Part shown: one piece after another, positions 1 through 7,870 of the stretch
How the letters are laid out: the number at the start of each line of letters is the position of its first letter
Numbering within the stretch: the stretch's first letter is position 1
NCBI GenBank assembly: GCA_007280345.1
Contig: QYQD01000074.1
Span: forward strand, 1 to 38,831
DNA: 38,831 nucleotides
Reading direction: 5' to 3'
From: Deltaproteobacteria bacterium
GTDB lineage: Bacteria > Desulfobacterota > QYQD01
The notes under the pieces: model-generated
The model's input: only the letters and a program-made list of their open reading frames with translations
Database searches by the model: none
Told to the model about the DNA's origin: nothing
Program-made: the position numbers and the translations under genes

Positions 1-1
1 A

Positions 2-589
2 CACCTTGTGCGGGGGCATCGCAAACGCAAACCCAAGGGGATAGGCAGAAGGGAGCGTAAAACCAAGATTCCCAACCGTATCCCAATAGAGGCACGGCCT
101 CAGTCTGTGGAAACCCGGCATCGGTTTGGGCACTGGGAAGGGGACAGTCTGGTATCGAGGAGGAGCCTTGCGGCTCTGAACTCACTGGTGGAGCGCAAAA
201 GCAGGCTTCTGCTTCTCACAAGGCTTGAGAGGAAGTCGGCAGAGCTGACCACGGATGCCGTGATACTGAGACTTCAGGAACTCCCTGAGAAAGCAAGACG
301 CACGCTGACGCTGGACAACGGGACCGAGAATGCACAGCATGAGGCTATCACAGAGGCCATAGGCATGCAGTGCTATTTCGCCCGTCCTTATGCTTCGTGG
401 CAGAGGGGAACCAACGAAAGCGTCAATGGTCTGGTCAGGCGGTACTTCCCAAAGGGTACTGACTTTAGTAAGATAACGGATGAACAGGTGGCAATGGTCG
501 AATCAATCATTAACAACAGGCCCAGAAAATGCCTGGGCTACAAAACACCGCTTGAGGTCGCTTCTACTTTTGTTGCACTTCGACCTTGA
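2..589 (+). CDS. IS30-family transposase, C-terminal part (cut by window edge)
   Basis: This is the catalytic C-terminal part of a DDE transposase. The frame is open to the left edge of the window, so the GTG at position 8 is probably an internal valine and the N-terminal helix-turn-helix lies outside. An Arg/Lys-rich stretch leads into the IS30-type catalytic core: GHWEGD (first Asp), TLDNGTE (second Asp) and the NESVNGLVRRYFPKGTDF region carrying the catalytic Glu. The end (NNRPRKCLGYKTPLEV) is typical of the family. The stop lies in a stretch around 571-600 that probably holds the right terminal inverted repeat of the element, as in other IS30 relatives; the left end is not available to confirm this. 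All three catalytic acids are present, so nothing visible suggests decay. Confidence 0.9.
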   Translation, partial: HLVRGHRKRKPKGIGRRERKTKIPNRIPIEARPQSVETRHRFGHWEGDSLVSRRSLAALNSLVERKSRLLLLTRLERKSAELTTDAVILRLQELPEKARRTLTLDNGTENAQHEAITEAIGMQCYFARPYASWQRGTNESVNGLVRRYFPKGTDFSKITDEQVAMVESIINNRPRKCLGYKTPLEVASTFVALRP

Positions 590-605
590 ATGTGGGCGGT
601 TAAAG

Positions 606-835
606 TTGACGGCTTCGTAAAAAGTCCATTTGCTGCGTTGCGCGGCATCCTTCGTCACTGCGGCGTAGCTATGGAAATAGTTCACCGTTCACAGTTCACC
701 GTTCACCGTAAGTGCATGGTTTGTTGACGGACAACGGATAACGGATAACGGTCAACGGATAATAGGATTTGCGCGCCTTGCAACTGAAGCTTTTTACTGT
801 GCCGTCCAAACTCTGACTTTTTACGAGTTCATCAA
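606..835 (+). repeat. Terminal-inverted-repeat element, copy 1 (with internal insertion)
   Basis: The ends are imperfect inverted repeats: TTGACGGCTTCGTAAAAAGT at 606 and the reverse complement of a GACTTTTTACGAGTTCATCAA-like end finishing at 835. The left 65 bases and the right 75 bases match, in opposite orientation, the element at 15484-15637. The middle differs: here about 80 bases of heptamer tandem repeats (680-758) replace about 15 bases in the other copy. A 9-base direct repeat, AAAGTTGAC, occurs at 602-610 and 834-842 and may be a target-site trace. No coding capacity is seen, so this looks like a non-autonomous MITE or REP-like element. Confidence 0.75.
680..758 (+). repeat. Two heptamer tandem arrays (GTTCACC-type and NNAACGG-type)
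   Basis: Four 7-base units of consensus GTTCACC run from 680 to 707 with one mismatch (one unit ends in A). After a short spacer, five 7-base units ending in ACGG run from 724 to 758. Both arrays lie inside the inverted-repeat element and are absent from its second copy, so they were added to this copy or lost from the other. Confidence 0.85.
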
Positions 836-906
836 AGTTGACTTTTACCCTGTTTGTTATTAGATAGTTTCCATCCGGGAGACACCCGTTTCCGGCTTTG
901 CACTAT

Positions 907-941
907 AGGCTGAAAGCTGAAAGCTCAAAGCTGACCGCTGG
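907..941 (+). repeat. Heptamer tandem array (AAGCTGA-type)
   Basis: Four clear 7-base units of consensus AAGCTGA (907-934) and a degenerate fifth end 10 bases before the ATG chosen for the histidine kinase. A longer kinase frame starting at a TTG at 898 would translate this array into a non-conserved leader, which is the main reason for preferring the ATG at 952. Confidence 0.85.
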
Positions 942-951
942 AATAGATCCG

Positions 952-2016
952 ATGGAGATTTCTGATAAAAGTTACCGCCGGTTTTTTGAAGAAGCCCGGG
1001 AGATGCTTTTTATAGCGGACAGGGAGGGTCGATTGCTGGCTGTAAATCCCTATGGCGCCGGCCTGCTTGGATATGCCTCACCGCAGGAACTACTGGCCGT
1101 GGGGTCAATTCATCAATTATATTACTATCCGCAGGATGAGAAAGATTTTAGGAAAAGGATCGAACAGGAGGGTTTAATACGTAATTATGAACTCACCCTC
1201 AGGAAAAAGGATGGCGGCAAGATATCCGTCTCTTTGACCGGGAATGCCATAAGAGATGGAAGCGGTGAGGTCGTCGGCTATGAGGGGATTGTCAGGGATT
1301 TCCGTGAACGCAAGAGGCTGGAGAAACAGCTCTTACATCTGGAAAGGCTCGCGGCCATGGGTAAGCTTTCCGCAGAGCTGGCCCATGAGATTAATAATCC
1401 CCTGGGCGGCATACTGATGTACGCGAAACTGGCCCTGGAAGACCTGCCTGAGGGCGATGCCCAGGCCCAGCGCCTGGAGAAGATTTCCAGATTAGCGACC
1501 CGCTGTCGTATGATTGTGCGCGGGCTCCTTGATTTTGGCCGCGGTGACACGGCCGAAAGGGAGTGGGTGGACGTCAACCAGACTATCCTCGATATGTTTG
1601 ACCTGATTCGTGACCATATCCTCTTCAGGCCGGTTCGCGTAGAGATGAAGCTGGGCGGGAATCTGCCCCGGGTGTGGGGGAACCGCAGCAATCTGGAGCA
1701 GGTTGCCTTAAACATGATGATTAATGCGGCTGAGGCCATGGAAGGGCAGGGGACGTTGACAATTGAGACCGGATATTCGAAGGAAGAATCTAACTTTTCC
1801 ATGTACTTTAAAGATACCGGGCCGGGTATAAGTAAGGAAAACCTGAATAAGATATTTGAGCCCTTTTTTACGACGAAAAAACGTGGCAAGGGGACTGGAC
1901 TAGGCCTTTCCATCAGCCATGGAATCATACAGAAGCACGGGGGATCGATTCAGATCAAATCCAGGCCGGGGGAGGACACGACATTTCTCATCCAACTGCC
2001 AGGTAGGAAAAGATGA
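952..2016 (+). CDS. Cytoplasmic PAS-domain sensor histidine kinase
   Basis: This is a 354-residue sensor kinase that should autophosphorylate on His and pass the phosphate to the regulator encoded next. A PAS domain with PAC motif fills about residues 8-118, and a short coiled linker leads to a HisKA domain with the H-box AELAHEINNPLGG (phospho-acceptor His about 145). The HATPase domain shows an N-box (NMMINAAEAM, about 254-263), G1 (DTGPGI, about 288), an F-box (FEPFFTTK) and G2 (GKGTGLGL, about 312). There is no transmembrane segment or signal peptide, so it senses something in the cytoplasm, such as redox state or a small ligand. The ATG at 952 is chosen because the upstream in-frame codons lie in a repeat array. 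Its stop overlaps the next start by 4 bases. The signal is unknown. Confidence 0.92.
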   Translation: MEISDKSYRRFFEEAREMLFIADREGRLLAVNPYGAGLLGYASPQELLAVGSIHQLYYYPQDEKDFRKRIEQEGLIRNYELTLRKKDGGKISVSLTGNAIRDGSGEVVGYEGIVRDFRERKRLEKQLLHLERLAAMGKLSAELAHEINNPLGGILMYAKLALEDLPEGDAQAQRLEKISRLATRCRMIVRGLLDFGRGDTAEREWVDVNQTILDMFDLIRDHILFRPVRVEMKLGGNLPRVWGNRSNLEQVALNMMINAAEAMEGQGTLTIETGYSKEESNFSMYFKDTGPGISKENLNKIFEPFFTTKKRGKGTGLGLSISHGIIQKHGGSIQIKSRPGEDTTFLIQLPGRKR

Positions 2017-3368
2017 CCATGAGGATGCGCGGTAAGATATTAATTATCGACGATGACGAGGCCATCCGCGATGGCTGCTACCATACCCTCGCCAGGGAAG
2101 GTTATGAGGTGGTCACGGCGGCCACCGGCCGGTCCGGTCTGAAGGCATTTGAAGCGTCTTCCTTTGATCTGGTTTTACTGGATATGAGGATGCCGGACCT
2201 GGGCGGCATGGAGGTGCTTAACCAGATCAAGGAGCAGGACCCGCAGGCGGTGATAATTGTTATTTCCGGCTTTGGCACTATACCTTTGGCGGTGGAGGCC
2301 ATGAAGGCCGGGGCCTATGATTTTTTCCCAAAGCCTTTTGAACCGGATGAGCTTCGCATACTGGTAAAACGAGCCCTGGATACCAGGCGCCTGGCCATGG
2401 AGAATATTTATCTGAAGCAGGAACTTAAGAGTAAAGAGGGTACGTCCCGTATTGTCTATCAAAGCAAGGCGATGTCCAAGATCATCCGCATGATGGAACT
2501 GACCGCGCCGACGGACAGCACCGTACTTATAACCGGTGAGAGCGGAACCGGTAAGGGACTGGTGGCCAGGCAGATTCATGAGATGAGCCAGCGCAGTAAA
2601 AATCCCTTTGTGGCCGTGGATTGTGGAACACTGGTGGAAACCCTTTTTGAGAGCGAGCTTTTCGGGCACATTAAGGGCTCCTTTACCGGTGCAGAGGCGA
2701 CCAAGATCGGCAAATTCGAGCTGGCGCAAGACGGCACTATCTTTTTTGATGAAATCGCCAACATCAGCCTGGATGTCCAGGCCAAGTTGCTCAAGGCCGT
2801 AGAAGAGAAGACCATATCCAAGGTCGGCAGCCATCGTTCCATTAAGGTAGATGTCCGCATTATTGCGGCTACGAATAAGAATCTCGAAGAGGCCATCAAA
2901 CGCGGGGCATTTCGCGAGGACCTTTTTTTCCGCTTAAACGTCATGCCCGTACATCTCCTTCCTCTTCGCGAGCGTAAGGAAGATATTCCGGTACTGGTAC
3001 CGTATTTTCTGGAGAGACTGGGCGCTAAGTACAAGAGAGACGGCCTTTCTATATCTGATGAGGCCTTAAACTTATTAATGAACTATCATTGGCCGGGCAA
3101 TGTGCGGGAGTTGGAAAACACGCTTGAACGGGTGGTTATCCTGACCGAAAAGCCGACACTGGATGTCCATGATTTTATGTATGCCGGGTTGCCGGGTTCC
3201 AGCCCGCCACTCTCTGCCGATTCTTACGCCCTTGCCGATATGGAGCGCAATCATATTGCGCACGTATTGCATCGCTATAAAGGTAATAAGTCCGAGGCGG
3301 CCCGGGCGCTGGGCATTGATCGTAAGACCCTCCGCGAGAAGATAAAACGCTACGGCCTGTCTGATTAA
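2013..3368 (+). CDS. NtrC-family sigma-54-dependent response regulator
   Basis: This is a 451-residue transcription activator paired with the preceding kinase. The receiver domain (about 8-122) has the acidic pocket IIDDDE, phospho-acceptor Asp57 in LVLLDMRMP and the conserved Lys107 in FPKPFE. The AAA+ domain (about 148-385) has Walker A GESGTGKG (175-182), the sigma-54 contact loop as GSFTGA (222-227, Ser in place of the usual Ala), Walker B GTIFFDE (241-247) and the arginine-containing FREDLFFRLNV. A Fis-type helix-turn-helix (about 408-448) closes the protein. It should bind enhancers and activate RpoN promoters. No clear -24/-12 promoter was seen nearby, so targets are unknown. Start is the ATG in the ATGA overlap; ATGs at 2019 and 2025 are alternatives. 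Confidence 0.95.
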   Translation: MTMRMRGKILIIDDDEAIRDGCYHTLAREGYEVVTAATGRSGLKAFEASSFDLVLLDMRMPDLGGMEVLNQIKEQDPQAVIIVISGFGTIPLAVEAMKAGAYDFFPKPFEPDELRILVKRALDTRRLAMENIYLKQELKSKEGTSRIVYQSKAMSKIIRMMELTAPTDSTVLITGESGTGKGLVARQIHEMSQRSKNPFVAVDCGTLVETLFESELFGHIKGSFTGAEATKIGKFELAQDGTIFFDEIANISLDVQAKLLKAVEEKTISKVGSHRSIKVDVRIIAATNKNLEEAIKRGAFREDLFFRLNVMPVHLLPLRERKEDIPVLVPYFLERLGAKYKRDGLSISDEALNLLMNYHWPGNVRELENTLERVVILTEKPTLDVHDFMYAGLPGSSPPLSADSYALADMERNHIAHVLHRYKGNKSEAARALGIDRKTLREKIKRYGLSD

Positions 3369-3404
3369 GATCAGGGTTGTTAAATGGTAAAGCCCAATTT
3401 ATCC

Positions 3405-3433
3405 TTGACTTTTCCCTGTTTTTTCCTTAATTA
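3405..3433 (+). promoter_or_regulatory. Possible sigma-70 promoter for tRNA-Gln
   Basis: TTGACT at 3405-3410 is followed after 17 bases by TAATTA at 3428-3433, about 30 bases before the tRNA. The -35 matches consensus at 5 of 6 positions and the -10 is weak. The position suits a tRNA transcript with a short leader. Confidence 0.35.
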
Positions 3434-3463
3434 TTCACGGCGTAAGCCATAAGATAATATTGT

Positions 3464-3537
3464 TGGGGGATCGTCCAGCGGCAGGACTGCAGACTCTGAA
3501 TCTGTCTACCGAGGTTCGAATCCTCGTCCCCCAGCCA
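3464..3537 (+). tRNA. tRNA-Gln (anticodon CUG)
   Basis: The sequence folds as a full cloverleaf. A 7-bp acceptor stem pairs TGGGGGA (3464-3470) with TCCCCCA (3527-3533), followed by discriminator G and an encoded CCA (3535-3537). The D-arm stem is GTCC/GGAC, the anticodon stem is GCAGA/TCTGT with loop CTCTGAA giving anticodon CTG (reads CAG, glutamine), and the T-arm contains GAGGTTCGAATCCTC. It lies alone between the two-component genes and the activase pair. No clear terminator hairpin follows. Confidence 0.96.
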
Positions 3538-3647
3538 ATTTTTTGACGGTTATTTTGTCCATTACTTGCCCCTTCTCTTTCTCGTTCATATCTGATTAAT
3601 TCCATTAGGCCAGATATTTTTCCATCAGCCGGAAAGAAGTAACACTT

Positions 3648-4388
3648 ATGATTAGAAATATTGGAATAGTGGGTATGCCGCCGAGGGAGGTCATGTTCCG
3701 CCTTAAAGGGGAAGGCGCAAGGATTTATGATCTTGATGCCCTGCATGTAAAACCTGACCTTGAGATTACTGCTTCGTATATACCACGGGTTTATTGTGCC
3801 ATCCTGCGCACGGTCTTGACCAATGCCAAAAAGATGTCTTTAGATGCCATCTATATAGATGTAGGCGAGGGAAAGTGCAGCGGGGCCCTTTATATTGCTG
3901 AGATATTAAAAGTAGAACTTAATATCCCGATTATTCAGACACGTAATGAAGATAAGCTGCGTTTCGGCAATCCTGTCTGTGAGAGCGTCCTGCCCTTGGT
4001 AGAAAAAATGGAGTTGATAACGCAGAGTGTGTTGGAGCCGGAAGCAATGAAAAATGATATGGTTCGATGTGAGCCAGTAGCTGGATTCTGGGGCGTACCG
4101 CCGAGGGACTTCTCTATTCTATCCCTGTTCCCACCGCGCACCCATGTCTTTGGCTGGACAAGGTGTATGGAGAATAAGACCCCGGCTGATGCAGCGTTAG
4201 AAAAAGTGGTCCACCCTGATGTTCCTACCGTATTCTTTGCCCAGTCTTTTTGTCAGAAGACGGCCTTAACCTATTATCTGGCCAGAAGACATCCCTGTGG
4301 ACTCTATGTGGATGCTGATGTATATATGGGGCATAGCACCAAGTCAAAAGTTCAGGCATTCCTTGAATTAAATGGAGCAATAGATTGA
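3648..4388 (+). CDS. Cysteine-rich protein of unknown function, partner of a BcrA/HgdC-type activase
   Basis: I do not recognise this 246-residue soluble protein. It has seven cysteines (about residues 50, 77, 111, 141, 173, 202, 217), enough to hold an iron-sulfur cluster, though they are spread and form no CxxC motif. A G-x-PPR-(E/D) motif appears twice (about 9-14 and 149-154), with a further FPPR at 161-164, suggesting two related halves. The C-terminal third has strong conserved-looking blocks (FGWTRCMENKTP, FFAQSFCQKTALTYYLARR, VDADVYMGHSTKSK). A GGAAAGAAG-like ribosome site precedes the ATG. The stop overlaps the TTG start of the activase gene, so the two should be co-translated. By position it could be the protein the activase acts on, taking the place of a 2-hydroxyacyl-CoA dehydratase-type partner; this is inference. 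Confidence 0.6.
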   Translation: MIRNIGIVGMPPREVMFRLKGEGARIYDLDALHVKPDLEITASYIPRVYCAILRTVLTNAKKMSLDAIYIDVGEGKCSGALYIAEILKVELNIPIIQTRNEDKLRFGNPVCESVLPLVEKMELITQSVLEPEAMKNDMVRCEPVAGFWGVPPRDFSILSLFPPRTHVFGWTRCMENKTPADAALEKVVHPDVPTVFFAQSFCQKTALTYYLARRHPCGLYVDADVYMGHSTKSKVQAFLELNGAID

Positions 4389-5029
4389 TATTAGGTGATT
4401 TTGGCACATCATATACAAAATTATGGGATATAGAGAAAGAATCTGTCCCACGCATTGTGCGCAGTATGGATATAGCTGGTGGCCTGCGTACTACGTTATC
4501 TACCGGCCATAATGGGGAGCGCTTCGGCGAACGCTACGTTAATGAGCTTACGGCCCTGGCTCGCGGCGCGAAGAGGCTGATTAAAGAGGATGATTTCGTC
4601 ATCCTGGATTGCGGCAGCCGGGACCTGAAATTCGTAAGGTTCAGCGGGGATAAGGTCAGGGATACGGGGTGGAATGCCGAGTGCGGGGCCTCCCTTGGAT
4701 TTACCATAGAATTACTGGAGAGGTATTATGACCTCGATCACCGCCGGATGTCCGTGCCATCTACCCACTTACCGGTAACCTGCGGGGTGCTGGGTCTCAG
4801 CCACATCTTTGATGCCATTATTCAGGGCGCGCGGCCGGAAGAGGCGGTGGCCTCTTTCATTAAAGGCATCGCCCTAAACGCCTACCGTTTTGCCGGATCC
4901 CCACCCAAGCTTTACCTCTCCGGAGGCCTTTCTGAAAATCCTGTCTTTGTCAAAAGCATGCCCTGTGAAGTGGTTGTTTTAGGACGATTTGTTCTACTTG
5001 AAGGGCTGCGCTATATAGCCTCTATTTAG
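4385..5029 (+). CDS. BcrAD/BadFG/HgdC-family ATPase (dehydratase-activase-like)
   Basis: This is a 214-residue minimal member of the ASKHA-fold activase family. Relatives hydrolyse ATP to push a low-potential electron from a bridging [4Fe-4S] cluster into a partner enzyme. Visible family features are a phosphate-1 loop (LGDFGTSYTKL, 3-13), a linker like the family's TGYGR segment (TGHNGERF, 40-47), phosphate-2 (ILDCGSRDLKFVRF, 73-86), two cysteines at the usual cluster-ligand positions (Cys100 in NAECGASLGF, Cys133 in VTCGVLGLSH) and a final LSGGLSENPVF (178-188). It is shorter than the usual roughly 260 residues. No dehydratase or benzoyl-CoA reductase subunits are nearby; the only partner is the preceding gene, joined by a TTGA overlap. 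Family is well supported, substrate unknown. Confidence 0.8.
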   Translation: MILGDFGTSYTKLWDIEKESVPRIVRSMDIAGGLRTTLSTGHNGERFGERYVNELTALARGAKRLIKEDDFVILDCGSRDLKFVRFSGDKVRDTGWNAECGASLGFTIELLERYYDLDHRRMSVPSTHLPVTCGVLGLSHIFDAIIQGARPEEAVASFIKGIALNAYRFAGSPPKLYLSGGLSENPVFVKSMPCEVVVLGRFVLLEGLRYIASI

Positions 5030-5082
5030 CTTGACTATTCAAAGAAAATAAATTAATTATTTGTGCTTGACGGTTAAATTTT

Positions 5083-6588
5083 GTGTTCAATACGGTGCGA
5101 GAAGTGGAAGATTTTAATAAGCTGACAGAGCAGAGACAAAAAAAGGCTGGTGACCTGAAAGAAATGGGAGTTCTCCTTTATCCCAATAATTTCATGGTCA
5201 AGGACAGGGTAGGGGACATAATATGTAAATATGCCCAGGTTAATGATCTGCCCGGCGAGGATCAGAAGTTCGTTATAGCCGGCCGGATGATTGCCCTCAG
5301 GGACTTTGGAAAGAGCGTCTTTACCCATGTCCAGGACGGGAATGGAAAGATCCAGGTCTATTTGCGGAAGGATGTCCTGGGTAGTGAAAGTTATGAGGTA
5401 TGTAAGCGTCTGGATATCGGCGATATTGTGGGTATTGAAGGGACACTTTTCAGGACTAAAACCGGCGAATTGACGATTCTGACACAGAAACTAAACCTTT
5501 TGACCAAATCACTCCGTCCTTTACCGGAGAAGTTCCATGGCCTTACGGACGTGGAAACGCGGTATCGCCAGCGGTATGTCGATTTAATGGTCAATCCCGG
5601 GGTACGGGAAGTCTTTTTGAAACGCATCCGGATAATCCAGGAAGTGAGAAATTTTCTTACTGAAAGGGGTTTTCTGGAGGTTGAGACGCCGATGATGCAG
5701 CCCATCCCCGGTGGGGCCACGGCCAAACCCTTTAAGACCTATCATAATGCCCTCGATATGGAGCTGTACCTGAGAATTGCCCCGGAATTATATCTGAAAC
5801 GCCTGGTCGTGGGCGGGTTTGAACGGGTTTTTGAAATTAATCGCAACTTTCGCAATGAGGGCGTCTCTATCCAGCACAACCCTGAATTCACCATGCTGGA
5901 ATTTTATCAGGCCTATGCCACCTATGAAGATCTGATGGCCCTTACCGAAGAGATGTTTTTCATGCTGGCCGGGAAGATTTGTGGTCAGCCGGTCATTTCT
6001 TACCAGGATTATGAGATAGACTTCACCCCTCCGTGGAAGAGGTATGCCCTGAAGGATGCCCTGGTGCAAGTCGGCGGGTTGCAGGACGAGCTTCTCCATG
6101 ATGAGGCAGGGGCCAGGGCCTATGCCGTTTCCCTGGGTATTAAGCTGGGTGAAAAAGACGGCTTCGGCAAGACGCTCGTAAAGCTCTTTGATCATCTGGT
6201 GGAGCCGAAGCTGATCCAACCAACCTTTATCTATGCCTATCCTCTGGAGGTCTCTCCGCTTTCCCGAAAAAATGAGGCAGATAACGAGGTAGTAGATCGT
6301 TTTGAACTGTTTATCGCCGGCCGGGAGATGGCCAATGCCTTTTCCGAGTTGAATGACCCGGTTGACCAAAGGGAGCGTTTGGTTAAACAGATACTGAACA
6401 GAGACACGGCAGATGAGGACGAGGAAATCGTCCCTATTCTGGACGAGGATTTTCTCCGGGCCCTGGAGTACGGCATGCCCCCTGCGGCCGGGGAGGGGAT
6501 CGGGATAGACCGGCTGGTTATGCTTCTTACGGATTCACTTTCTATCCGGGACGTAATTTTATTCCCGCATTTGCGTCCTGAGCGTTAA
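5083..6588 (+). CDS. lysS: Lysyl-tRNA synthetase, class II
   Basis: The 501-residue enzyme charges tRNA-Lys in the cytoplasm. An OB-fold anticodon-binding domain spans about residues 60-150 (FVIAGRMIALRDFGKSVFTH). The class II catalytic core follows with motif 1 around FLEVETPMMQPIPGGA, motif 2 as FRNEGVSIQHNPEFTMLE and motif 3 as GIGIDRLVMLLTDSLSIRD, ending LFPHLRPE. Length and motifs are full. The GTG at 5083 is taken as start; a GTG at 5095 is an alternative and neither has a strong ribosome site. It begins the gene run that leads into lolC/E, an order common in deltaproteobacteria. Confidence 0.96.
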   Translation: MFNTVREVEDFNKLTEQRQKKAGDLKEMGVLLYPNNFMVKDRVGDIICKYAQVNDLPGEDQKFVIAGRMIALRDFGKSVFTHVQDGNGKIQVYLRKDVLGSESYEVCKRLDIGDIVGIEGTLFRTKTGELTILTQKLNLLTKSLRPLPEKFHGLTDVETRYRQRYVDLMVNPGVREVFLKRIRIIQEVRNFLTERGFLEVETPMMQPIPGGATAKPFKTYHNALDMELYLRIAPELYLKRLVVGGFERVFEINRNFRNEGVSIQHNPEFTMLEFYQAYATYEDLMALTEEMFFMLAGKICGQPVISYQDYEIDFTPPWKRYALKDALVQVGGLQDELLHDEAGARAYAVSLGIKLGEKDGFGKTLVKLFDHLVEPKLIQPTFIYAYPLEVSPLSRKNEADNEVVDRFELFIAGREMANAFSELNDPVDQRERLVKQILNRDTADEDEEIVPILDEDFLRALEYGMPPAAGEGIGIDRLVMLLTDSLSIRDVILFPHLRPER

Positions 6589-6616
6589 ATTCATAGGTTA
6601 TGGTCTGCGACCAAGT

Positions 6617-7870
6617 ATGAACTTTGAATGGTTTATCGGCCTTCGTTATCTGAAGGCAAAGAGAAAGCAATCATTTATCTCGGTGATTACCTTTATTTCC
6701 GTGGCCGGGGTCATGGTCGGGGTAATGGCACTGATAGTCGTTCTGGCGGTCATGACCGGCTTTGAAGAGGATCTGAAGGGCAAAATACTGGGCCTTAATG
6801 CCCATGTCCTGGTGCTTAAATATGGTGATTCCGTTGGGGATGTAAAAGGACTGCAGGAAAAGATAGAAAAGACAAAAGGGGTAGTGGCTACTACTCCTTT
6901 TATTTATTCTCAGGCCATGCTGAGCTCGCAGCTCGGGGCCTCCGGTGTGGTCTTAAGAGGAATTGATCGTAAGTCATCTAACAAGGTCATCAACCTGCGT
7001 CAATATATGGTCGAAGGTTCATTGGAGAATCTGGAGATTCCTTCCGGGCAGAAAGGGCCGGGGGGGGATACAGAAGGGATTCCGGGTATTATAATCGGCA
7101 GGGAACTGGCCAAAAATCTGGGTGTGATAAGGGGTGACCGGGTACAACTTATGTCCCCGACCGGTATGATTACGCCTGTGGGGGTCATACCCAGGATGGA
7201 GGCATTTAAGATAGTCGGCATATTTGATTGTGGCATGTTTGAATATGATTCTTCCATGGCCTTCATATCCCTGAGAGCGGCCCAATCTTTATTGGGCTTA
7301 GGCAACAGAATAACCGGCCTGGAGGTAAAAGTAGCAGATATCTATAAGGCCGACCAGGTGGCTGCCGCTATTAACAACACGCTTGGTTATCCTTACTGGA
7401 CCAGGGACTGGATGAAGATGAATAAGAACCTTTTTTCGGCCTTAAAACTGGAAAAGATAGCCATGTTCATAATCCTGGCCCTGATTGTCCTGGTGGCGGC
7501 CTTCAACATTGTCAGTACGCTGATAATGGTGGTTATGGAGAAAAACAAGGACATAGCTATCTTAAAGTCTATGGGCGCTACGCGGAAGAGCATCATGAAA
7601 ATCTTTGTCATGGAAGGGGTAATCGTCGGCTTTGCCGGGACCATACTTGGAGTTATAGGTGGTTTTGGCCTCACGAGCCTGCTCAAGAAATATAAGTTCA
7701 TTAAATTGCCCAGCGATGTTTATTACATATCCACCCTGCCGGTAAAGGTAGAGGCGCTGGATGTGGCCTTAATTTCAATTGCGGCTATAGTTATCAGTTT
7801 TTTGGCTACCCTTTATCCTTCCTGGCAGGCTTCAAGGCTGGAACCGGCGACTGCCTTGAGATATGAATAA
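6617..7870 (+). CDS. lolC: Lipoprotein-releasing ABC transporter permease (LolC/LolE family)
   Basis: The 417-residue inner-membrane permease works with LolD to extract outer-membrane lipoproteins from the inner membrane and hand them to LolA. It starts with the family signature FIGLRYLKAKRKQSFIS and a first membrane helix (about 22-48, ending in VVLAVMTGFEEDLK). A large periplasmic domain follows (about 50-270), then three C-terminal helices (about 275-300, 320-345, 375-402) and a cytoplasmic LEPATALRYE end. Only one permease gene is present, so a LolF-like homodimer is possible and the choice between C and E is nominal. The ATG of lolD lies inside its last codons (8-base overlap). Confidence 0.93.
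   Translation: MNFEWFIGLRYLKAKRKQSFISVITFISVAGVMVGVMALIVVLAVMTGFEEDLKGKILGLNAHVLVLKYGDSVGDVKGLQEKIEKTKGVVATTPFIYSQAMLSSQLGASGVVLRGIDRKSSNKVINLRQYMVEGSLENLEIPSGQKGPGGDTEGIPGIIIGRELAKNLGVIRGDRVQLMSPTGMITPVGVIPRMEAFKIVGIFDCGMFEYDSSMAFISLRAAQSLLGLGNRITGLEVKVADIYKADQVAAAINNTLGYPYWTRDWMKMNKNLFSALKLEKIAMFIILALIVLVAAFNIVSTLIMVVMEKNKDIAILKSMGATRKSIMKIFVMEGVIVGFAGTILGVIGGFGLTSLLKKYKFIKLPSDVYYISTLPVKVEALDVALISIAAIVISFLATLYPSWQASRLEPATALRYE

Larger units (their letters stand above)
590..951. other. Repeat-filled non-coding gap between IS30 end and histidine kinase
   Basis: These 362 bases hold no credible gene. In order they contain the presumed IS30 right end, an inverted-repeat element (606-835) with two heptamer arrays inside it, about 65 bases of unstructured sequence, and a third heptamer array (907-941) just before the kinase start. 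A short reading frame crosses the element on the - strand, but it only translates the repeat. Confidence 0.75.

Noticed and set aside
503-685. 60-codon - strand frame across the IS30 end and the inverted-repeat element
   Set aside because: It translates the transposase antisense and the repeat; the same peptide words arise from copy 2. No family support.
680-758. Possible CRISPR-like array
   Set aside because: Units are 7 bases and directly adjacent, without spacers, and no cas genes are present.
838-866. Sigma-70 promoter for the histidine kinase (TTGACT and TAGATA, 17 bases apart)
   Set aside because: The -10 matches only 3 of 6 positions, and TTGACT-like words are part of the repeat ends here.
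898-951. TTG start and 18-residue leader for the histidine kinase
   Set aside because: The leader is a translation of the heptamer array; the ATG at 952 sits just before the PAS domain.
2175-2834. Long - strand frames antisense to the kinase and regulator genes (also 1278-1928)
   Set aside because: Both + strand proteins are complete with full motif sets; the antisense translations look like no family.
5067-5096. Promoter directly before lysS (TTGACG with TACGGT)
   Set aside because: Poor -10 and it would place the transcription start inside the coding sequence.
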